Part shown: positions 1 through 9,303 of the stretch, piece after piece
Numbering within the stretch: position 1 is the first letter of the stretch
How the letters are laid out: each line of letters opens with the position of its first letter
Source of the DNA: Fidelibacterota bacterium
Lineage (GTDB): Bacteria > Fidelibacterota > Fidelibacteria > Fidelibacterales > Fidelibacteraceae
Assembly (NCBI GenBank): GCA_028699915.1
Contig: JAQVTR010000003.1
Span: 1 to 64,000 of the forward strand
Direction: 5' to 3'
Length of the DNA: 64,000 nucleotides
Program-made: the position numbers and the translations under genes
The notes under the pieces: generated by a model
The model's input: only the letters and a program-made list of their open reading frames with translations
The model's database searches: none
Told to the model about the DNA's origin: nothing

Positions 1-487
1 GGACAGGTGCTCCGAAGCGGATCTCTGTATTCAGCAAAAAATTCGCAAGGCACATATCTTCAGGGTCGATAAAGGCGCGCCGCAGGTCCTTTGCCGTGAT
101 CTGGTCCGCAGAGGAAAAGGCATCGGTACGGCCCCAGGCCTCGATCTGTTTTCCCAGCCGCACATGAAAAGGTCCGCGCTGCAGATCAAAATAGGCTTCA
201 CGCAGCCGAAAAGCGCTGATATTTTCCATGCCTGCAAATCCGTATTCGAATGACAGGTCCGTATAGGCATATGCAAAGCTGCCGGCCCGGATTTTCAGTT
301 TAAGTCCGCTGCGAACATAAAGATCTTTACTGTAAAGGGAATCGTTCTCGCTGCCGGCCCGGATACCGCTGCGGACCTCACCGCCCAGTTCATAGGCAGG
401 CGATGCGGTGCTTTGCGCACTTTCAAACAGCCCCTGAGCAAAAACGCAGCTGCTGAAACACAAAAAAAAGATAAATTTCATAAACAT
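1..487 (-). CDS. Outer-membrane beta-barrel protein, N-terminal part (runs off left edge)
   Basis: An open frame runs from an ATG at 487 (or a second in-frame ATG at 481) to the window edge without a stop, so only about 162 residues are present. It begins with a signal peptide (MKFIFFLCFSSCVFAQG from the second Met). The mature part has the alternating polar/aromatic pattern of beta strands and the segment FHVRLGKQIEAWGRTDAFS, which resembles porin-like proteins of the DUF1302 or alginate-export type. I infer an outer-membrane barrel; the substrate is unknown. It lies downstream of the AraC-type regulator on the same strand, with a short palindrome between them that could be its control site. 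Confidence 0.7.
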   Translation of the reverse strand, partial: MFMKFIFFLCFSSCVFAQGLFESAQSTASPAYELGGEVRSGIRAGSENDSLYSKDLYVRSGLKLKIRAGSFAYAYTDLSFEYGFAGMENISAFRLREAYFDLQRGPFHVRLGKQIEAWGRTDAFSSADQITAKDLRRAFIDPEDMCLANFLLNTEIRFGAPV

Positions 488-552
488 ACCCGAGTCATTT
501 TTCGACATATATAAGATGTATTTTACAATAAAGCGACCGATGTCAGCGGTTT

Positions 553-566
553 GGACCTCAAGGTCC
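553..566. promoter_or_regulatory. Inverted repeat GGACCT-CA-AGGTCC, candidate operator
   Basis: Two perfect 6-base arms separated by two bases lie 66-79 bases upstream of the barrel gene at 487. The minus-strand reading is not followed by a T-run, so it does not look like a terminator. It may be a regulator binding site or a small hairpin; no regulator can be assigned. Confidence 0.3.
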
Positions 567-602
567 GCTTTCTGCATTAACAGACTGGAACAATAATAGA
601 TA

Positions 603-1706
603 TCAGGATGTGAATTGAGTTTTACGGTATTCGGATGGCGTTACGCCGACATACTTTTTAAACAGTGTATTGAAGGAAGATTTCGAATTGAAACCGGCAT
701 CAAAGCCGATCGCAAGGACGGTCAGATTATTGTATTCGGGATTTGAAAGGCGCTGCTTGGCCTCTTCAATGCGGTAATTGTTGATAAAAGTATAAAAATT
801 TCTGCCCATTATTTCATTCAGAATATGCGTTATATGATGCCTCGGGACATGCAGGCGCTTGGCGACATCGACAATACTGAGTTCAGGCTCGCGATAAAGT
901 TTTTCCGTTTCCATCAGTGAAATAAGTTTATTCGACAACGCTTCAATATCTTTTTTCTTGAGTCCCGATCGTTCATATTTCGGTTTTTCCTTAACGGGTG
1001 TTTCCGGGTAAATACGATCCTGCTGATATCCGAATATACTGAAGGCAAAGGAATAAAAGACCAGAATGATATTTCCCAGAAGCACCGGATCGACCGGAAA
1101 ATTGCGGACCAGCACCCGGGTCAGGCCGATAATGAACAGCAAGGCATAGAGAACAAAAAAAGAAATGGAAACAAAAAGCGCCCAGCCCAGCGTGATCTTT
1201 TGGGAGGTGTACGAGTACAGATCTTTGATCCTCAGCTTGTGTTTGTGGAGTTTGATAAAGGTCAGGATGGAATAGGCAAGGAAGGAAACCATCAGCAGAA
1301 TGGCGTAAGAAAGCCGCAGCGCCTGCAGGGAGTCCCTGGCCAGGAAGCTGTCCAGCGTCAGCACGGGTTCCCGGCGGTAGATCAGCGAAACAATAAAGAA
1401 AGCAATGACCGGTACCGCCAGGGAAGGATAATAATAGCGCAGCTTCGGCCGTTCCGATATCAGGGTGTCAATATAAATAAAGAGCAGCGGACCGTAAATA
1501 AAGGGCAGAAAAGGAAAGGCGGTCACCGGGAAGCGCGTATTGAACAGCGAGAACAGCATCTGCAGGGAAATAAAAAAGAGCCAGACCGCCAGCACCTGAT
1601 TGGAAAGCCGTGCGTTTTTTTTCAGTAACAGCATGATCCCCGCATACAGCGAATGTGCAAAACCGATTGCCATAATGGCAATATTCAGATCATGTGTGGG
1701 TGACAT
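603..1706 (-). CDS. Membrane-anchored AraC-family transcriptional regulator
   Basis: 367 residues. The first 230 or so hold about seven hydrophobic helices (from LNIAIMAIGFAHSLYAGIML to the segment near LLGNIILVFYSFAFSIFGY). A basic linker follows (KEKPKYERSGLKKKD), then a C-terminal AraC/XylS DNA-binding domain with two helix-turn-helix units: LSIVDVAKRLHVPRHHITHI and NLTVLAIGFDAGFNSKSSFN, ending FKKYVGVTPSEYRK. The 7-helix plus AraC layout is common in Bacteroidota-like genomes, where the membrane part is presumed to sense an envelope or extracellular signal. The downstream barrel gene on the same strand is a plausible target (inference). Confidence 0.88.
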   Translation of the reverse strand: MSPTHDLNIAIMAIGFAHSLYAGIMLLLKKNARLSNQVLAVWLFFISLQMLFSLFNTRFPVTAFPFLPFIYGPLLFIYIDTLISERPKLRYYYPSLAVPVIAFFIVSLIYRREPVLTLDSFLARDSLQALRLSYAILLMVSFLAYSILTFIKLHKHKLRIKDLYSYTSQKITLGWALFVSISFFVLYALLFIIGLTRVLVRNFPVDPVLLGNIILVFYSFAFSIFGYQQDRIYPETPVKEKPKYERSGLKKKDIEALSNKLISLMETEKLYREPELSIVDVAKRLHVPRHHITHILNEIMGRNFYTFINNYRIEEAKQRLSNPEYNNLTVLAIGFDAGFNSKSSFNTLFKKYVGVTPSEYRKTQFTS

Positions 1707-1722
1707 AGCGTTTTAGGGTTAT

Positions 1723-2835
1723 TTACAAAGCCTTCAGTATGGAATCTTTTTTACTTATTTTTAAAGCTTCGGGCGTGACCGGCACAACCCGGAGGCGCAA
1801 TTCCTGTCCCTCTTCCATAATGTTCTTTAGCGGATCCCCGTGAATGCGCAGAAAGCGATAGCCCAGCGTCTGTGTAAGATAAGGTTCAAATGCCTGCATA
1901 TCGTCGGGGTACAGTTCGTTATGTGCCTTTCTTCCGGCATTCAGCATCTCGATCTCCGCATTTTTTTCCGCTTTTTCGGCATTTGCCGCCATCAGCCGCT
2001 GTACCAGTTCCGGGAAATCCTGTTCAATGACCTTCGGAGCCGTGGAGTGCAAAAAGTTTACGCCGCCGTCATCACCGACCGTCACAAAGCCGTAATGGCC
2101 GACCCACTTGTGATTCTTATAGCCCCGTACCACATTGACAATATCTCCCGTCTTTAGATGCCCGAAAACCTGTGGCATGATCTCGATGGGGATATAGGTC
2201 CAGATCAGAGAATCTTCCGGCATCGTATAAGGGACCCCGCGTTTTTTGAAAAATTCCCCTTTATTGACCTTGATGGTGTCAAGACCGATCCGTTCACCCG
2301 CAAGCTGCCCGCTGATATTCGCCGCCAGCCAGGTGTTGTTTTCGGGCCAGTCGTATTCGCCGTAATGGTTCCGCGTAGTATACCCGATAATACCGTCTTT
2401 ATAGCGTATGCGTTGCAAAATGGCAAAAAAGCTCTGCCAGTCATGCGCCAGCGCCATTGAAACGGTATGCTCGACAAAGACCACGCAGTCGCTTTCCTTC
2501 AGTGTAAAAAGCGGCTGATCGTCATAGATCTCGGCGGGATATTCGCCCAAAAGATAGATATCGTAGGGCTGTCCCAGATTTTTCCGGGCCAGATGCTTAA
2601 TGCGTTCCTGCAAGTCCGGAACGGTATACTGCAGATACGGCAGATAAATGTCCGCGTCCCTTTCGGTAAAGCGGTACAGGGGTTTTGCCAGCAGTTCGCG
2701 CAGCAGTTCACGGTCAATGCTCAGCGTATCGGCGGCTTTTGCCTGCTCAGCAGTAAGTTCGGGCACTTTTTCGCTGCAGGCGCTCAGGACCAGGAGGATG
2801 AGCAGTACAGCGATCATTAATTGGGATATTCGCAA
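1723..2835 (-). CDS. DUF1460 lipoprotein, NlpC/P60-like amidase family
   Basis: About 370 residues with a lipoprotein signal (LLILLVLSAC, Cys acylation site). The central motif KESDCVVFVEHTVSMAL matches the DUF1460 family (N-acetylmuramoyl-L-alanine amidase-like, cysteine-peptidase fold) with a Cys in a D-C-V-x-F-V-E context; a later stretch, WVGHYGFVTVG, supplies the likely catalytic His. Expected role: periplasmic or surface cleavage in peptidoglycan. Start: GAGGTG precedes a TTG at 2835 by six bases, so I take that; a GTG at 2844 and an ATG at 2817 are alternatives. It ends 16 bases before the AraC gene, which suggests co-transcription. Confidence 0.78.
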   Translation of the reverse strand: MRISQLMIAVLLILLVLSACSEKVPELTAEQAKAADTLSIDRELLRELLAKPLYRFTERDADIYLPYLQYTVPDLQERIKHLARKNLGQPYDIYLLGEYPAEIYDDQPLFTLKESDCVVFVEHTVSMALAHDWQSFFAILQRIRYKDGIIGYTTRNHYGEYDWPENNTWLAANISGQLAGERIGLDTIKVNKGEFFKKRGVPYTMPEDSLIWTYIPIEIMPQVFGHLKTGDIVNVVRGYKNHKWVGHYGFVTVGDDGGVNFLHSTAPKVIEQDFPELVQRLMAANAEKAEKNAEIEMLNAGRKAHNELYPDDMQAFEPYLTQTLGYRFLRIHGDPLKNIMEEGQELRLRVVPVTPEALKISKKDSILKAL

Positions 2836-2984
2836 GATCTTCACCTCGTATTGTTTTCAGATAAAGTTACAACGGATATTGTTTTTGCCAAAACATTAAT
2901 TTTTTCGGTCGCTAAGAAGCGCGGCATTAGCGGAAAGGTGTTGGTGTCCTGTGCTTTCGCACATTTTGCCGGGATCGAAAATCA

Positions 2985-3013
2985 TTGTAATTGGAAATAC
3001 TTTTTTTTATCAT
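2985..3013 (+). promoter_or_regulatory. Possible sigma70 promoter for trkA-trkH
   Basis: TTGTAA (2985-2990) and TATCAT (3008-3013) are 17 bases apart, about 98 bases before trkA. The match is 4/6 and 5/6, so the call is weak. Upstream, the same divergent region contains the arms CGCTAA (2910-2915) and TTAGCG (2927-2932), and a GTGC-TTTC-GCAC hairpin near 2951. Confidence 0.3.
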
Positions 3014-3110
3014 TCAGCGATACAGTGGATGAAACATTGATAAAATGACATTATTTTTTAAATCCGCCGTTCTTTCCCGCTCGGCGCTTCGATAAAGAAA
3101 GGATAACACC

Positions 3111-4457
3111 ATGAACATAGTCATTGTCGGCGGCGGCGAGCTGGGTTCTGCGGTAGCCGGAGAACTGATCCGCGAAGACCATGACGTTACGGTCATTGAG
3201 AAATCGGATAAAAAAGCAAAATTTCTGAATGACAGTCTGGATGCGCTTGTCATTGCCGGCAGCGGAACGGATATCCGCATTCTTCGTCACGCAAATGTAG
3301 AAAAGGCCGACCTGTTCCTGGCGCTGAGCAACGACGATAATGTCAATATCGTATCCTGCGGACTGGTGAAAAAGCTCAGTTCCGCCACGACCATCGCCAA
3401 AGTGGAAAATGTGAACCATTATTTTCCCGGTCCGCCGAATACTCCCGCCGATTTTGGGATTGACCGTATCGTTGCTTCCAAACAGCTGACCATCAACAAG
3501 ATCGTAGATCTGATCGCCGAGCCGGATACCATTGAACACATTCACTTTCTAAAAGAAAATGTCCGGATCTTCGGTATTGTCGTCGGAGAGGACTTTTCCG
3601 GTAAAGACAAGAAGTTGAAAGAAATAACACAAGAGGATGCGATCTGGAATAAGATCCGGGTTATTGCTATCAAAAAGGGCAATACAGTCCACATCCCCGG
3701 AGGCGAAGACCGTTTACAGTCCGGCGATAAGCTCTACATTATCGGGAAATCCGATACCCTGCATAAATTGATCAGCTTGTATTTTGCTTCCCATGTCAAA
3801 GTCCGCAAGGTGATCATTAACGGCGGCAACCGTATCGGCAGAGAACTGGCAAGACAGCAGGAAAAAAACGGAAAGCGCGTAACCATCATTGAAGAAGACG
3901 AACGCGAATGCGAGCGTCTGACCGAAGAACTGGACAATGTTCTTATCATTAAAGGTTCAGGTACCAATCCGGGCGTATTGTCCGAGCTGGATATGGAGGA
4001 TGCCTTTGTCGTCTGTGTCACTCCGGATGACGAACACAATATCATATCGGCGGTTCTGGCAAAAAAACACAAGGCATTCAAAGCCGTCTGCAATATCTCC
4101 AACATCGCCATCAGTTCCATTATCAATCAGGTCAAGGAGATCGATTCGGTATTCTCGACCGAATCGCTGGCAGTGGGAGAGATCATGAAATACTGCCGCA
4201 AAGGCGACGTTCTTTCCGTTACGCCGGTTCCTTACATTGACGCCGAAACCGTCAAGATCAAGATCTCGCAGGAGATCCCCATCCTGGGTAAGACCCTGAA
4301 CGAGATCGAATTTCCCAAAGGAATGATCGTCGGTGCCCTCTACCGTGATGAACAAGTGATCATTCCGCATGGAGAAGACCGCCTCCTGCTGGGGGATGTT
4401 GCCATCATTTTTGTACTCCCCGGATCCAAACGCTTGATTGAAACGATCTTTGCCTGA
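3111..4457 (+). CDS. trkA: Trk potassium uptake system, NAD-binding subunit TrkA
   Basis: 448 residues, the usual length for a two-lobed TrkA. Each half has an RCK Rossmann domain: NIVIVGGGELGSAVAGELI at the N-terminus (GxGxxG type, acidic residue at the end of strand 2 in VTVIEKSD) and KVIINGGNRIGRELA near residue 235. Each is followed by a TrkA_C domain (for example IPGGEDRLQSGDKLYIIG). TrkA sits on the cytoplasmic face and gates the TrkH channel in response to nucleotides. A clear ribosome site (aaaggat) precedes the ATG. It is followed after 18 bases by trkH, which confirms the pairing. Confidence 0.96.
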   Translation: MNIVIVGGGELGSAVAGELIREDHDVTVIEKSDKKAKFLNDSLDALVIAGSGTDIRILRHANVEKADLFLALSNDDNVNIVSCGLVKKLSSATTIAKVENVNHYFPGPPNTPADFGIDRIVASKQLTINKIVDLIAEPDTIEHIHFLKENVRIFGIVVGEDFSGKDKKLKEITQEDAIWNKIRVIAIKKGNTVHIPGGEDRLQSGDKLYIIGKSDTLHKLISLYFASHVKVRKVIINGGNRIGRELARQQEKNGKRVTIIEEDERECERLTEELDNVLIIKGSGTNPGVLSELDMEDAFVVCVTPDDEHNIISAVLAKKHKAFKAVCNISNIAISSIINQVKEIDSVFSTESLAVGEIMKYCRKGDVLSVTPVPYIDAETVKIKISQEIPILGKTLNEIEFPKGMIVGALYRDEQVIIPHGEDRLLLGDVAIIFVLPGSKRLIETIFA

Positions 4458-4475
4458 GAAAGAAGGTTCCGCTGC

Positions 4476-5933
4476 ATGAACTGGAAAGCCATATTTAAAA
4501 TACAGGGGATCCTGCTGATCATCATTGCGGCAAGCATGTGCCTTCCTTTGGCTTTTTCGCTGTATTACCGTTCTGGTGACGGGATGGCCTTTGTCAAAAG
4601 CATTGCCATCACGCTGGGAGCGGGCCTGTTGCTGGCGCTTGTATTGCGGCCGGTCAAAGACCTTCGCACACGCGAAGGATTTATCATTGTATCGCTGGGA
4701 TGGTTATTTGCCGCGCTTTTCGGATCGCTGCCATTTTTGTTCAGCGGGGTTTTCGGCACGAATTTTGTTGATTGTTTTTTCGAGACCATGTCCGGATTTA
4801 CCACGACCGGTGCAACCGTGCTTCAGAATATCGAAGCCGCCCCCCGGGGATTGTTGTTTTGGCGCAGCCTGACCCATTGGCTTGGGGGCATGGGGATCAT
4901 TCTGCTGGCTATCATTATCCTGCCGACACTGGGTCTGAGCTCTACCCAGCTCTTCCGCGCGGAAGTGCCCGGTCCCGCGAAAGAAAAAGTCAGTCCGAAA
5001 ATTAAAAATACCGCGCTGATCCTCTGGGGAATATATCTGGGCCTCACCATAGCCGAGACGCTATTGCTGATGCTGGGAGGCCTGGATCTCTATACCGCAC
5101 TTTGCCATACTTTCGGGACACTGGCGACCGGCGGTTTTTCGACGCTCAACGCCTCCATTGCCGGTTTCCACAGTTTGTACGTGGAAATGGTGATCCTGGT
5201 ATTCATGTTTCTTGCGGGGACCAGCTTTATTCTCCATTTCAGCCTGATCAAAGGGCGGTTCAGCGAGATATTGCATAACCGGGAATGGCGTTTCTATTCA
5301 CTTCTGATCTTTACATCGATCCTTATAGCCACACTGAGCATCTATTTTTCAAGGACGGAAGATAATTTCTGGACCGCTTTGCGCTATGCGGCGTTTCAGG
5401 TTGTTTCGATCACAACGACAACCGGCTATGTAACGGCAAACTTTGAACTTTGGCCGGCTTTTGTCAGAATCCTGCTTATATTTCTGATGTTTGCCGGTGG
5501 CTGTTCCGGCTCCACCGGTGGCGGCATGAAACAGATCCGCCTGATGATCGGAATGAAATTTATCGGAAAAGAAATAAAAAAGGCCACCTATCCCAACGCT
5601 AAATTCACCTTGAAACTGGGCAGTGAAAAAGTCAGCGACGATATGCTGAAAAACGTGATCGCTTTTATTCTCCTTTTTGTAATGATCTTTGCGCTGGGTA
5701 CGCTTTTCCTGACCTTCCGCGGCTATGACATCGTGACTGCTTTTTCGGCATCGGTTGCCACCTTGAGCAATATCGGTCCCGGACTCTCCCGTGTGGGGGC
5801 TGTTGAGAATTATGCTTTCTTCGATAACATTTCCAAGGTCGTCCTCAGCTTTTTTATGCTGCTGGGAAGGCTCGAATTATATTCCGTGCTGATCTTGTTC
5901 TATTATCTTCTGCATCCCCGGAAGATTTACTGA
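4476..5933 (+). CDS. trkH: Trk potassium uptake channel TrkH
   Basis: 485 residues of polytopic inner-membrane protein. Four selectivity-filter loops with their conserved glycines are visible: TTTGATV (near residue 110), TLATGGFST (near 215), TTTTGYVT (near 310) and ATLSNIGPGL (near 430), the last ending in the typical N-I-G-P-G. The motif GGCSGSTGGGMKQIR near residue 345 is also characteristic. With TrkA it forms the potassium uptake complex used for turgor and pH homeostasis. No unusual features. Confidence 0.95.
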   Translation: MNWKAIFKIQGILLIIIAASMCLPLAFSLYYRSGDGMAFVKSIAITLGAGLLLALVLRPVKDLRTREGFIIVSLGWLFAALFGSLPFLFSGVFGTNFVDCFFETMSGFTTTGATVLQNIEAAPRGLLFWRSLTHWLGGMGIILLAIIILPTLGLSSTQLFRAEVPGPAKEKVSPKIKNTALILWGIYLGLTIAETLLLMLGGLDLYTALCHTFGTLATGGFSTLNASIAGFHSLYVEMVILVFMFLAGTSFILHFSLIKGRFSEILHNREWRFYSLLIFTSILIATLSIYFSRTEDNFWTALRYAAFQVVSITTTTGYVTANFELWPAFVRILLIFLMFAGGCSGSTGGGMKQIRLMIGMKFIGKEIKKATYPNAKFTLKLGSEKVSDDMLKNVIAFILLFVMIFALGTLFLTFRGYDIVTAFSASVATLSNIGPGLSRVGAVENYAFFDNISKVVLSFFMLLGRLELYSVLILFYYLLHPRKIY

Positions 5934-6000
5934 TACCGCAAAAACCGGCAATTGAAAAATCCCCGCAGCATATTGGGAAACGGGAACTATTTCTTCTTTG

Positions 6001-6028
6001 TTGACAAAGTGTTTTCTTTTATTTGAAT
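6001..6028 (+). promoter_or_regulatory. Possible promoter for the MATE-malQ-lpxH operon
   Basis: A perfect -35 TTGACA at 6001-6006 lies 58 bases before the MATE start. The best -10 in range is TTGAAT (6023-6028, 16-base spacer), only 4/6, so the -10 assignment is uncertain. Confidence 0.35.
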
Positions 6029-6063
6029 GAATAATTAACTTTCACGATTATACCAGGAATCCT

Positions 6064-7473
6064 ATGCCCGAAGAACAAACACGTATCGAAAAGATCATTG
6101 CACATCCGCGCCGGGCGGTATGGAGTCTTTCTTTGCCAGTATTTTTGGGTATGGTGGTGCAGTACCTGTATAATCTGACGGATACTTTCTTTGTCAGCCG
6201 CATCGGCGGAGATGCCATTGCGGCCATGCAGTTCAACCAGCCCTTTGTCTTTTTTGCCATCAGTATTTGTTTCGGGCTCGGGATCGGCATCACTTCGCTG
6301 ATCTCGCAGGCTCTGGGAGCAAAGGATAAACACAAGGCAAACAACGCAGCGGAACACGCCGTGATTATCGGTGTCGTTCTGGGGGTGCTTATTTCCGTCA
6401 TCAGCATTGTTTTCCGCTATCCCATTTTTCGCCTGCTGGGCGCCCCGGACAACATTATCGGACTGGCCGTGCAGTATTTTGAGGTCATTGTTTTCGGCTT
6501 TGTCTTTAACATCCTCAACGAATTTTTCCGCTCGGTTCTGACTGGCGAGGGCGACGTGCGTACGCCGGTGCGCTTTATGATCATCGGGACCATTGTCAAT
6601 GTTATTCTTGACCCCATCTATATTTTCGTGTTTGATCTGGGGATCGCCGGCGCCGCCTGGGCAACTATCACGGCACACCTGGTCGTGACGGTCCTGTATG
6701 TTTTCTTCTTCTTTGTACGCAAGGGCAGTCTGGTCCAGTTCGCCTATAAGGATTTCACTTTCTCCTGGGATATCCTGAAGACCATTTTCCGTGTCGGCCT
6801 CCCGGCATCGCTGGCCTTTGTGGTCATGTCGCTGGGGCAAATGCTCTTTAATCGCATTGTGGTGATTTTCGGCAGTGACGCGGTCGCCGGTGTCGGCGTG
6901 GGGATGCGGATGGACCAGCTTTTCTTCCTGCCCATTATGGCCTGCGCATCCGCCATGGTGACGCTGACCGGCATGCTTTACGGAGCAAAGCGTTTTGATC
7001 TGATGCGCTCGACCTATCTGTACGTGATTGGCTGCGGGGAAATTATCGCCCTGAGCTTTGGTGTTTTCTTCTATCTGATTTCTCCGTATTTTATCCGTAT
7101 ATTCTCCACGGAACCCGCTATTACGACGGTTGGCATTATGTATGTACGTTACAACGTTTTTGCTTATCCCTTCATCGTGATCGGAATGATTTCCGGCCGC
7201 GTGTTTCAGGGTTTTGGCAAAGGAATTCCGGGACTGATCATTACCACGATCCGCATCGCGGTCATTGTCGTTCCCCTTGCCATTCTGTTTACACGGGTCT
7301 GGGGCTGGGGCGTGCAGGGCGTTTTTATCGCACAGATCATTTCATCGTTCAGCGCCGCCCTGATCGCCTTTACCTGGATGCGCGCCAGCATGAAAAAGAT
7401 TGAAAATAAAGCATTTATTTCCGGAGATATCTATGAAAGAGCAACCCAGTTATCCCCTGAGCATATCGACTAA
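6064..7473 (+). CDS. MATE-family efflux transporter
   Basis: 469 residues with about twelve hydrophobic helices in two homologous halves, as in MATE (multidrug and toxic compound extrusion) proteins. Recognisable family segments are LPVFLGMVVQYLYNLTDTFF near the start, ITSLISQALGAKD, and the mid-loop EFFRSVLTGEGDVRTPV. It would export cationic compounds or drugs across the inner membrane by H+ or Na+ antiport; the substrate cannot be told. AGGA precedes the ATG. It heads a tightly packed operon, and its end overlaps the next gene by about 40 bases. Confidence 0.9.
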   Translation: MPEEQTRIEKIIAHPRRAVWSLSLPVFLGMVVQYLYNLTDTFFVSRIGGDAIAAMQFNQPFVFFAISICFGLGIGITSLISQALGAKDKHKANNAAEHAVIIGVVLGVLISVISIVFRYPIFRLLGAPDNIIGLAVQYFEVIVFGFVFNILNEFFRSVLTGEGDVRTPVRFMIIGTIVNVILDPIYIFVFDLGIAGAAWATITAHLVVTVLYVFFFFVRKGSLVQFAYKDFTFSWDILKTIFRVGLPASLAFVVMSLGQMLFNRIVVIFGSDAVAGVGVGMRMDQLFFLPIMACASAMVTLTGMLYGAKRFDLMRSTYLYVIGCGEIIALSFGVFFYLISPYFIRIFSTEPAITTVGIMYVRYNVFAYPFIVIGMISGRVFQGFGKGIPGLIITTIRIAVIVVPLAILFTRVWGWGVQGVFIAQIISSFSAALIAFTWMRASMKKIENKAFISGDIYERATQLSPEHID

Positions 7474-7816
7474 AGAAGCGCTGAAGGAAATTGCGCGCGG
7501 AGTTCCGGCACTGCTGAAACTCTTCTATCGCCTGTTGCGGGATACACGTACACCGCGTGGAGTCAAATGGTGGATCGGCGGCAGCGCCCTGTACCTGATA
7601 CTGCCGTTTAATCTCAAATTCCGCAAATTAAAGACCTTCCCGCTGCAGCTCCTGAATTATGTGGATGATGTGCTGCTGATTTTTCATACTGTTCAGCGTG
7701 TGATGCGGGATACCCCGACAGAATTGCTGGAAGAACACTGGGAACACGAACGCAGTCTCGGCGAATGGCGGGACCTGCTTTTCAAGATCAAGATCGATCT
7801 GCAGAATATTTTTTAA
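7433..7816 (+). CDS. DUF1232 (YkvA-like) small membrane-associated protein
   Basis: 127 residues. The stretch KWWIGGSALYLILPFNLKF followed by LLNYVDDVLLIFHTV matches the DUF1232/YkvA pattern (a hydrophobic helix, then an amphipathic segment with D-D). The function of the family is unknown. I chose the ATG at 7433 because GGAG lies seven bases upstream; an in-frame ATG at 7400 has no such site. It overlaps the MATE gene and is followed after 11 bases by malQ, so it is translationally linked to both. Confidence 0.65.
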   Translation: MKEQPSYPLSISTKEALKEIARGVPALLKLFYRLLRDTRTPRGVKWWIGGSALYLILPFNLKFRKLKTFPLQLLNYVDDVLLIFHTVQRVMRDTPTELLEEHWEHERSLGEWRDLLFKIKIDLQNIF

Positions 7817-7827
7817 AAAGGAGTTCT

Positions 7828-9303
7828 ATGAGCGAACGACTGGCCGGCGTCCTGATGCATCCCGCTTCCCTGCCTTCCTGCTTCGGGAACGGCGACTTTG
7901 GTCCGGAAGCCTACCGTTTTGTTGACTGGCTGGAAGCTGCAGGGCAATCGCTGTGGCAAATCCTGCCGCTGAATTATCCCGACGGGACCGGTTCTCCTTA
8001 TACCAGTTTTTCCGCCAACGCCATCAGCGAAGCCTTTATCAGTCCGGAACTCCTTTGCCGGGAAGGACTTGTTGATGCGCTGAATTGCAGCGCACTGCTC
8101 TGTCCCGGGCGAAATCCGGCAGACAGAGTGCGCGAAAAAGCCCTGGCCCTTGCCTGCGATCCCGAACGCAATCCCGGAAAAGAAACGGAATTCCGGGAAT
8201 TCTGTGCCGAACATGCCTATTGGCTGCAGGATACCGCCCTTTTTATGAGCATCCGTGAGCAGTATCCGGGAAGCTGGTATGATTTCCCAAAAGCGCTGCG
8301 TAACCGCGAGACAGCAGCGATCCGTGACTGGGAAAGAAAGCATGGCGCCGCCATCCGTGATTTTAAATACCGGCAATTCCTTCTCTTCCGGCAGTGGAAA
8401 GCGCTGAAACGCTATGCCAACGAAAAAGGCATCCGCATTATCGGCGATATCCCGATCTTTATTTCCGGCGATTCCGCCGATGTCTGGGCGCACCGCGATT
8501 TGTTCAAGCTGGATGCGGACGGTTTTCCCCGGGTCTGGACCGGTGTGCCGCCAGACCTCTTTACCAAAACGGGACAGCTCTGGGCACAGCCGCATTATGA
8601 CTGGCCGGCAATGAAAAAAGAGGATTACCGCTGGTGGGTGGAGCGCACCCGGGTTGCCATGCAATTGGCGGATATTATCCGCATTGACCATTTCCGCGGA
8701 TTCTGTGCCGCCTACGAGGTTCCGTACGGCGCAGCGACCGCAGAAAAAGGGGAGTGGGTCGAAGGGCCTCGTGAAGCGATCTTTTCCATCCTGCACCGGG
8801 AACTTCCCGCATTGAACATCATCGCCGAAGATCTGGGCGTCATAACGCCCGATGTGGATGCGCTGCGGAAAAAACTCCGCTATCCCGGAATGAAGATCCT
8901 GCAGTTTGCCTTTAACAGCGATGCCGCCAATCCTTACCTTCCGGAGAATTTTGATCCCGAAGACCGTTTTGTGGTCTATACCGGTACGCACGACAACGAC
9001 ACCACCCGTGGCTGGTACGAAAAGGCCGGCGAAAACGAAAAAGCAATGTTGCGTTGCTATTTGGGTCCCTCCTACGGCTGCGTCAGTATGGAACTGATTA
9101 AAATGGCCTACCATTCCGCGGCAATGTGGGCCATTATTCCTCTGCAGGACATTCTGGATCTGGACAGCGCGGCACGTATGAACATCCCGGGGACCACCGA
9201 AAACAACTGGCGCTGGCAACTGCCGGATTTCAATCTTCCCGAAAGTCTGACGCAGGAATTGCGGGCACTGACAGAAAACAGCGGCAGAAAACCGATATCA
9301 TGA
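7828..9303 (+). CDS. malQ: 4-alpha-glucanotransferase (amylomaltase), GH77
   Basis: 491 residues, typical for bacterial MalQ. GH77 landmarks: the N-terminal GVLMHPASLPSCFGNGDFG and LWQILPLNYPDGTGSPY; the nucleophile Asp in IIRIDHFRGF; the general acid/base Glu in IIAEDLGVITPDV; the third catalytic Asp in YTGTHDNDTTRGW. It transfers 1,4-glucan segments between maltodextrins, acting in glycogen or starch metabolism in the cytoplasm. The start at 7828 follows AAAGGAG at a good distance. Its stop overlaps the next start (ATGA). Confidence 0.95.
   Translation: MSERLAGVLMHPASLPSCFGNGDFGPEAYRFVDWLEAAGQSLWQILPLNYPDGTGSPYTSFSANAISEAFISPELLCREGLVDALNCSALLCPGRNPADRVREKALALACDPERNPGKETEFREFCAEHAYWLQDTALFMSIREQYPGSWYDFPKALRNRETAAIRDWERKHGAAIRDFKYRQFLLFRQWKALKRYANEKGIRIIGDIPIFISGDSADVWAHRDLFKLDADGFPRVWTGVPPDLFTKTGQLWAQPHYDWPAMKKEDYRWWVERTRVAMQLADIIRIDHFRGFCAAYEVPYGAATAEKGEWVEGPREAIFSILHRELPALNIIAEDLGVITPDVDALRKKLRYPGMKILQFAFNSDAANPYLPENFDPEDRFVVYTGTHDNDTTRGWYEKAGENEKAMLRCYLGPSYGCVSMELIKMAYHSAAMWAIIPLQDILDLDSAARMNIPGTTENNWRWQLPDFNLPESLTQELRALTENSGRKPIS

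Noticed and set aside
2910-2964. c-di-AMP or other riboswitch in the trkA leader
   Set aside because: Only two short hairpins (CGCTAA/TTAGCG and GTGC-TTTC-GCAC) are present; the conserved ydaO-type core is not recognisable.
7813-9219. 468-codon open frame on the minus strand opposite malQ
   Set aside because: It is the antisense shadow of a clearly conserved GH77 gene. The same holds for other long antisense frames, for example at 10342-11196, 41195-42181 and 43946-45085.
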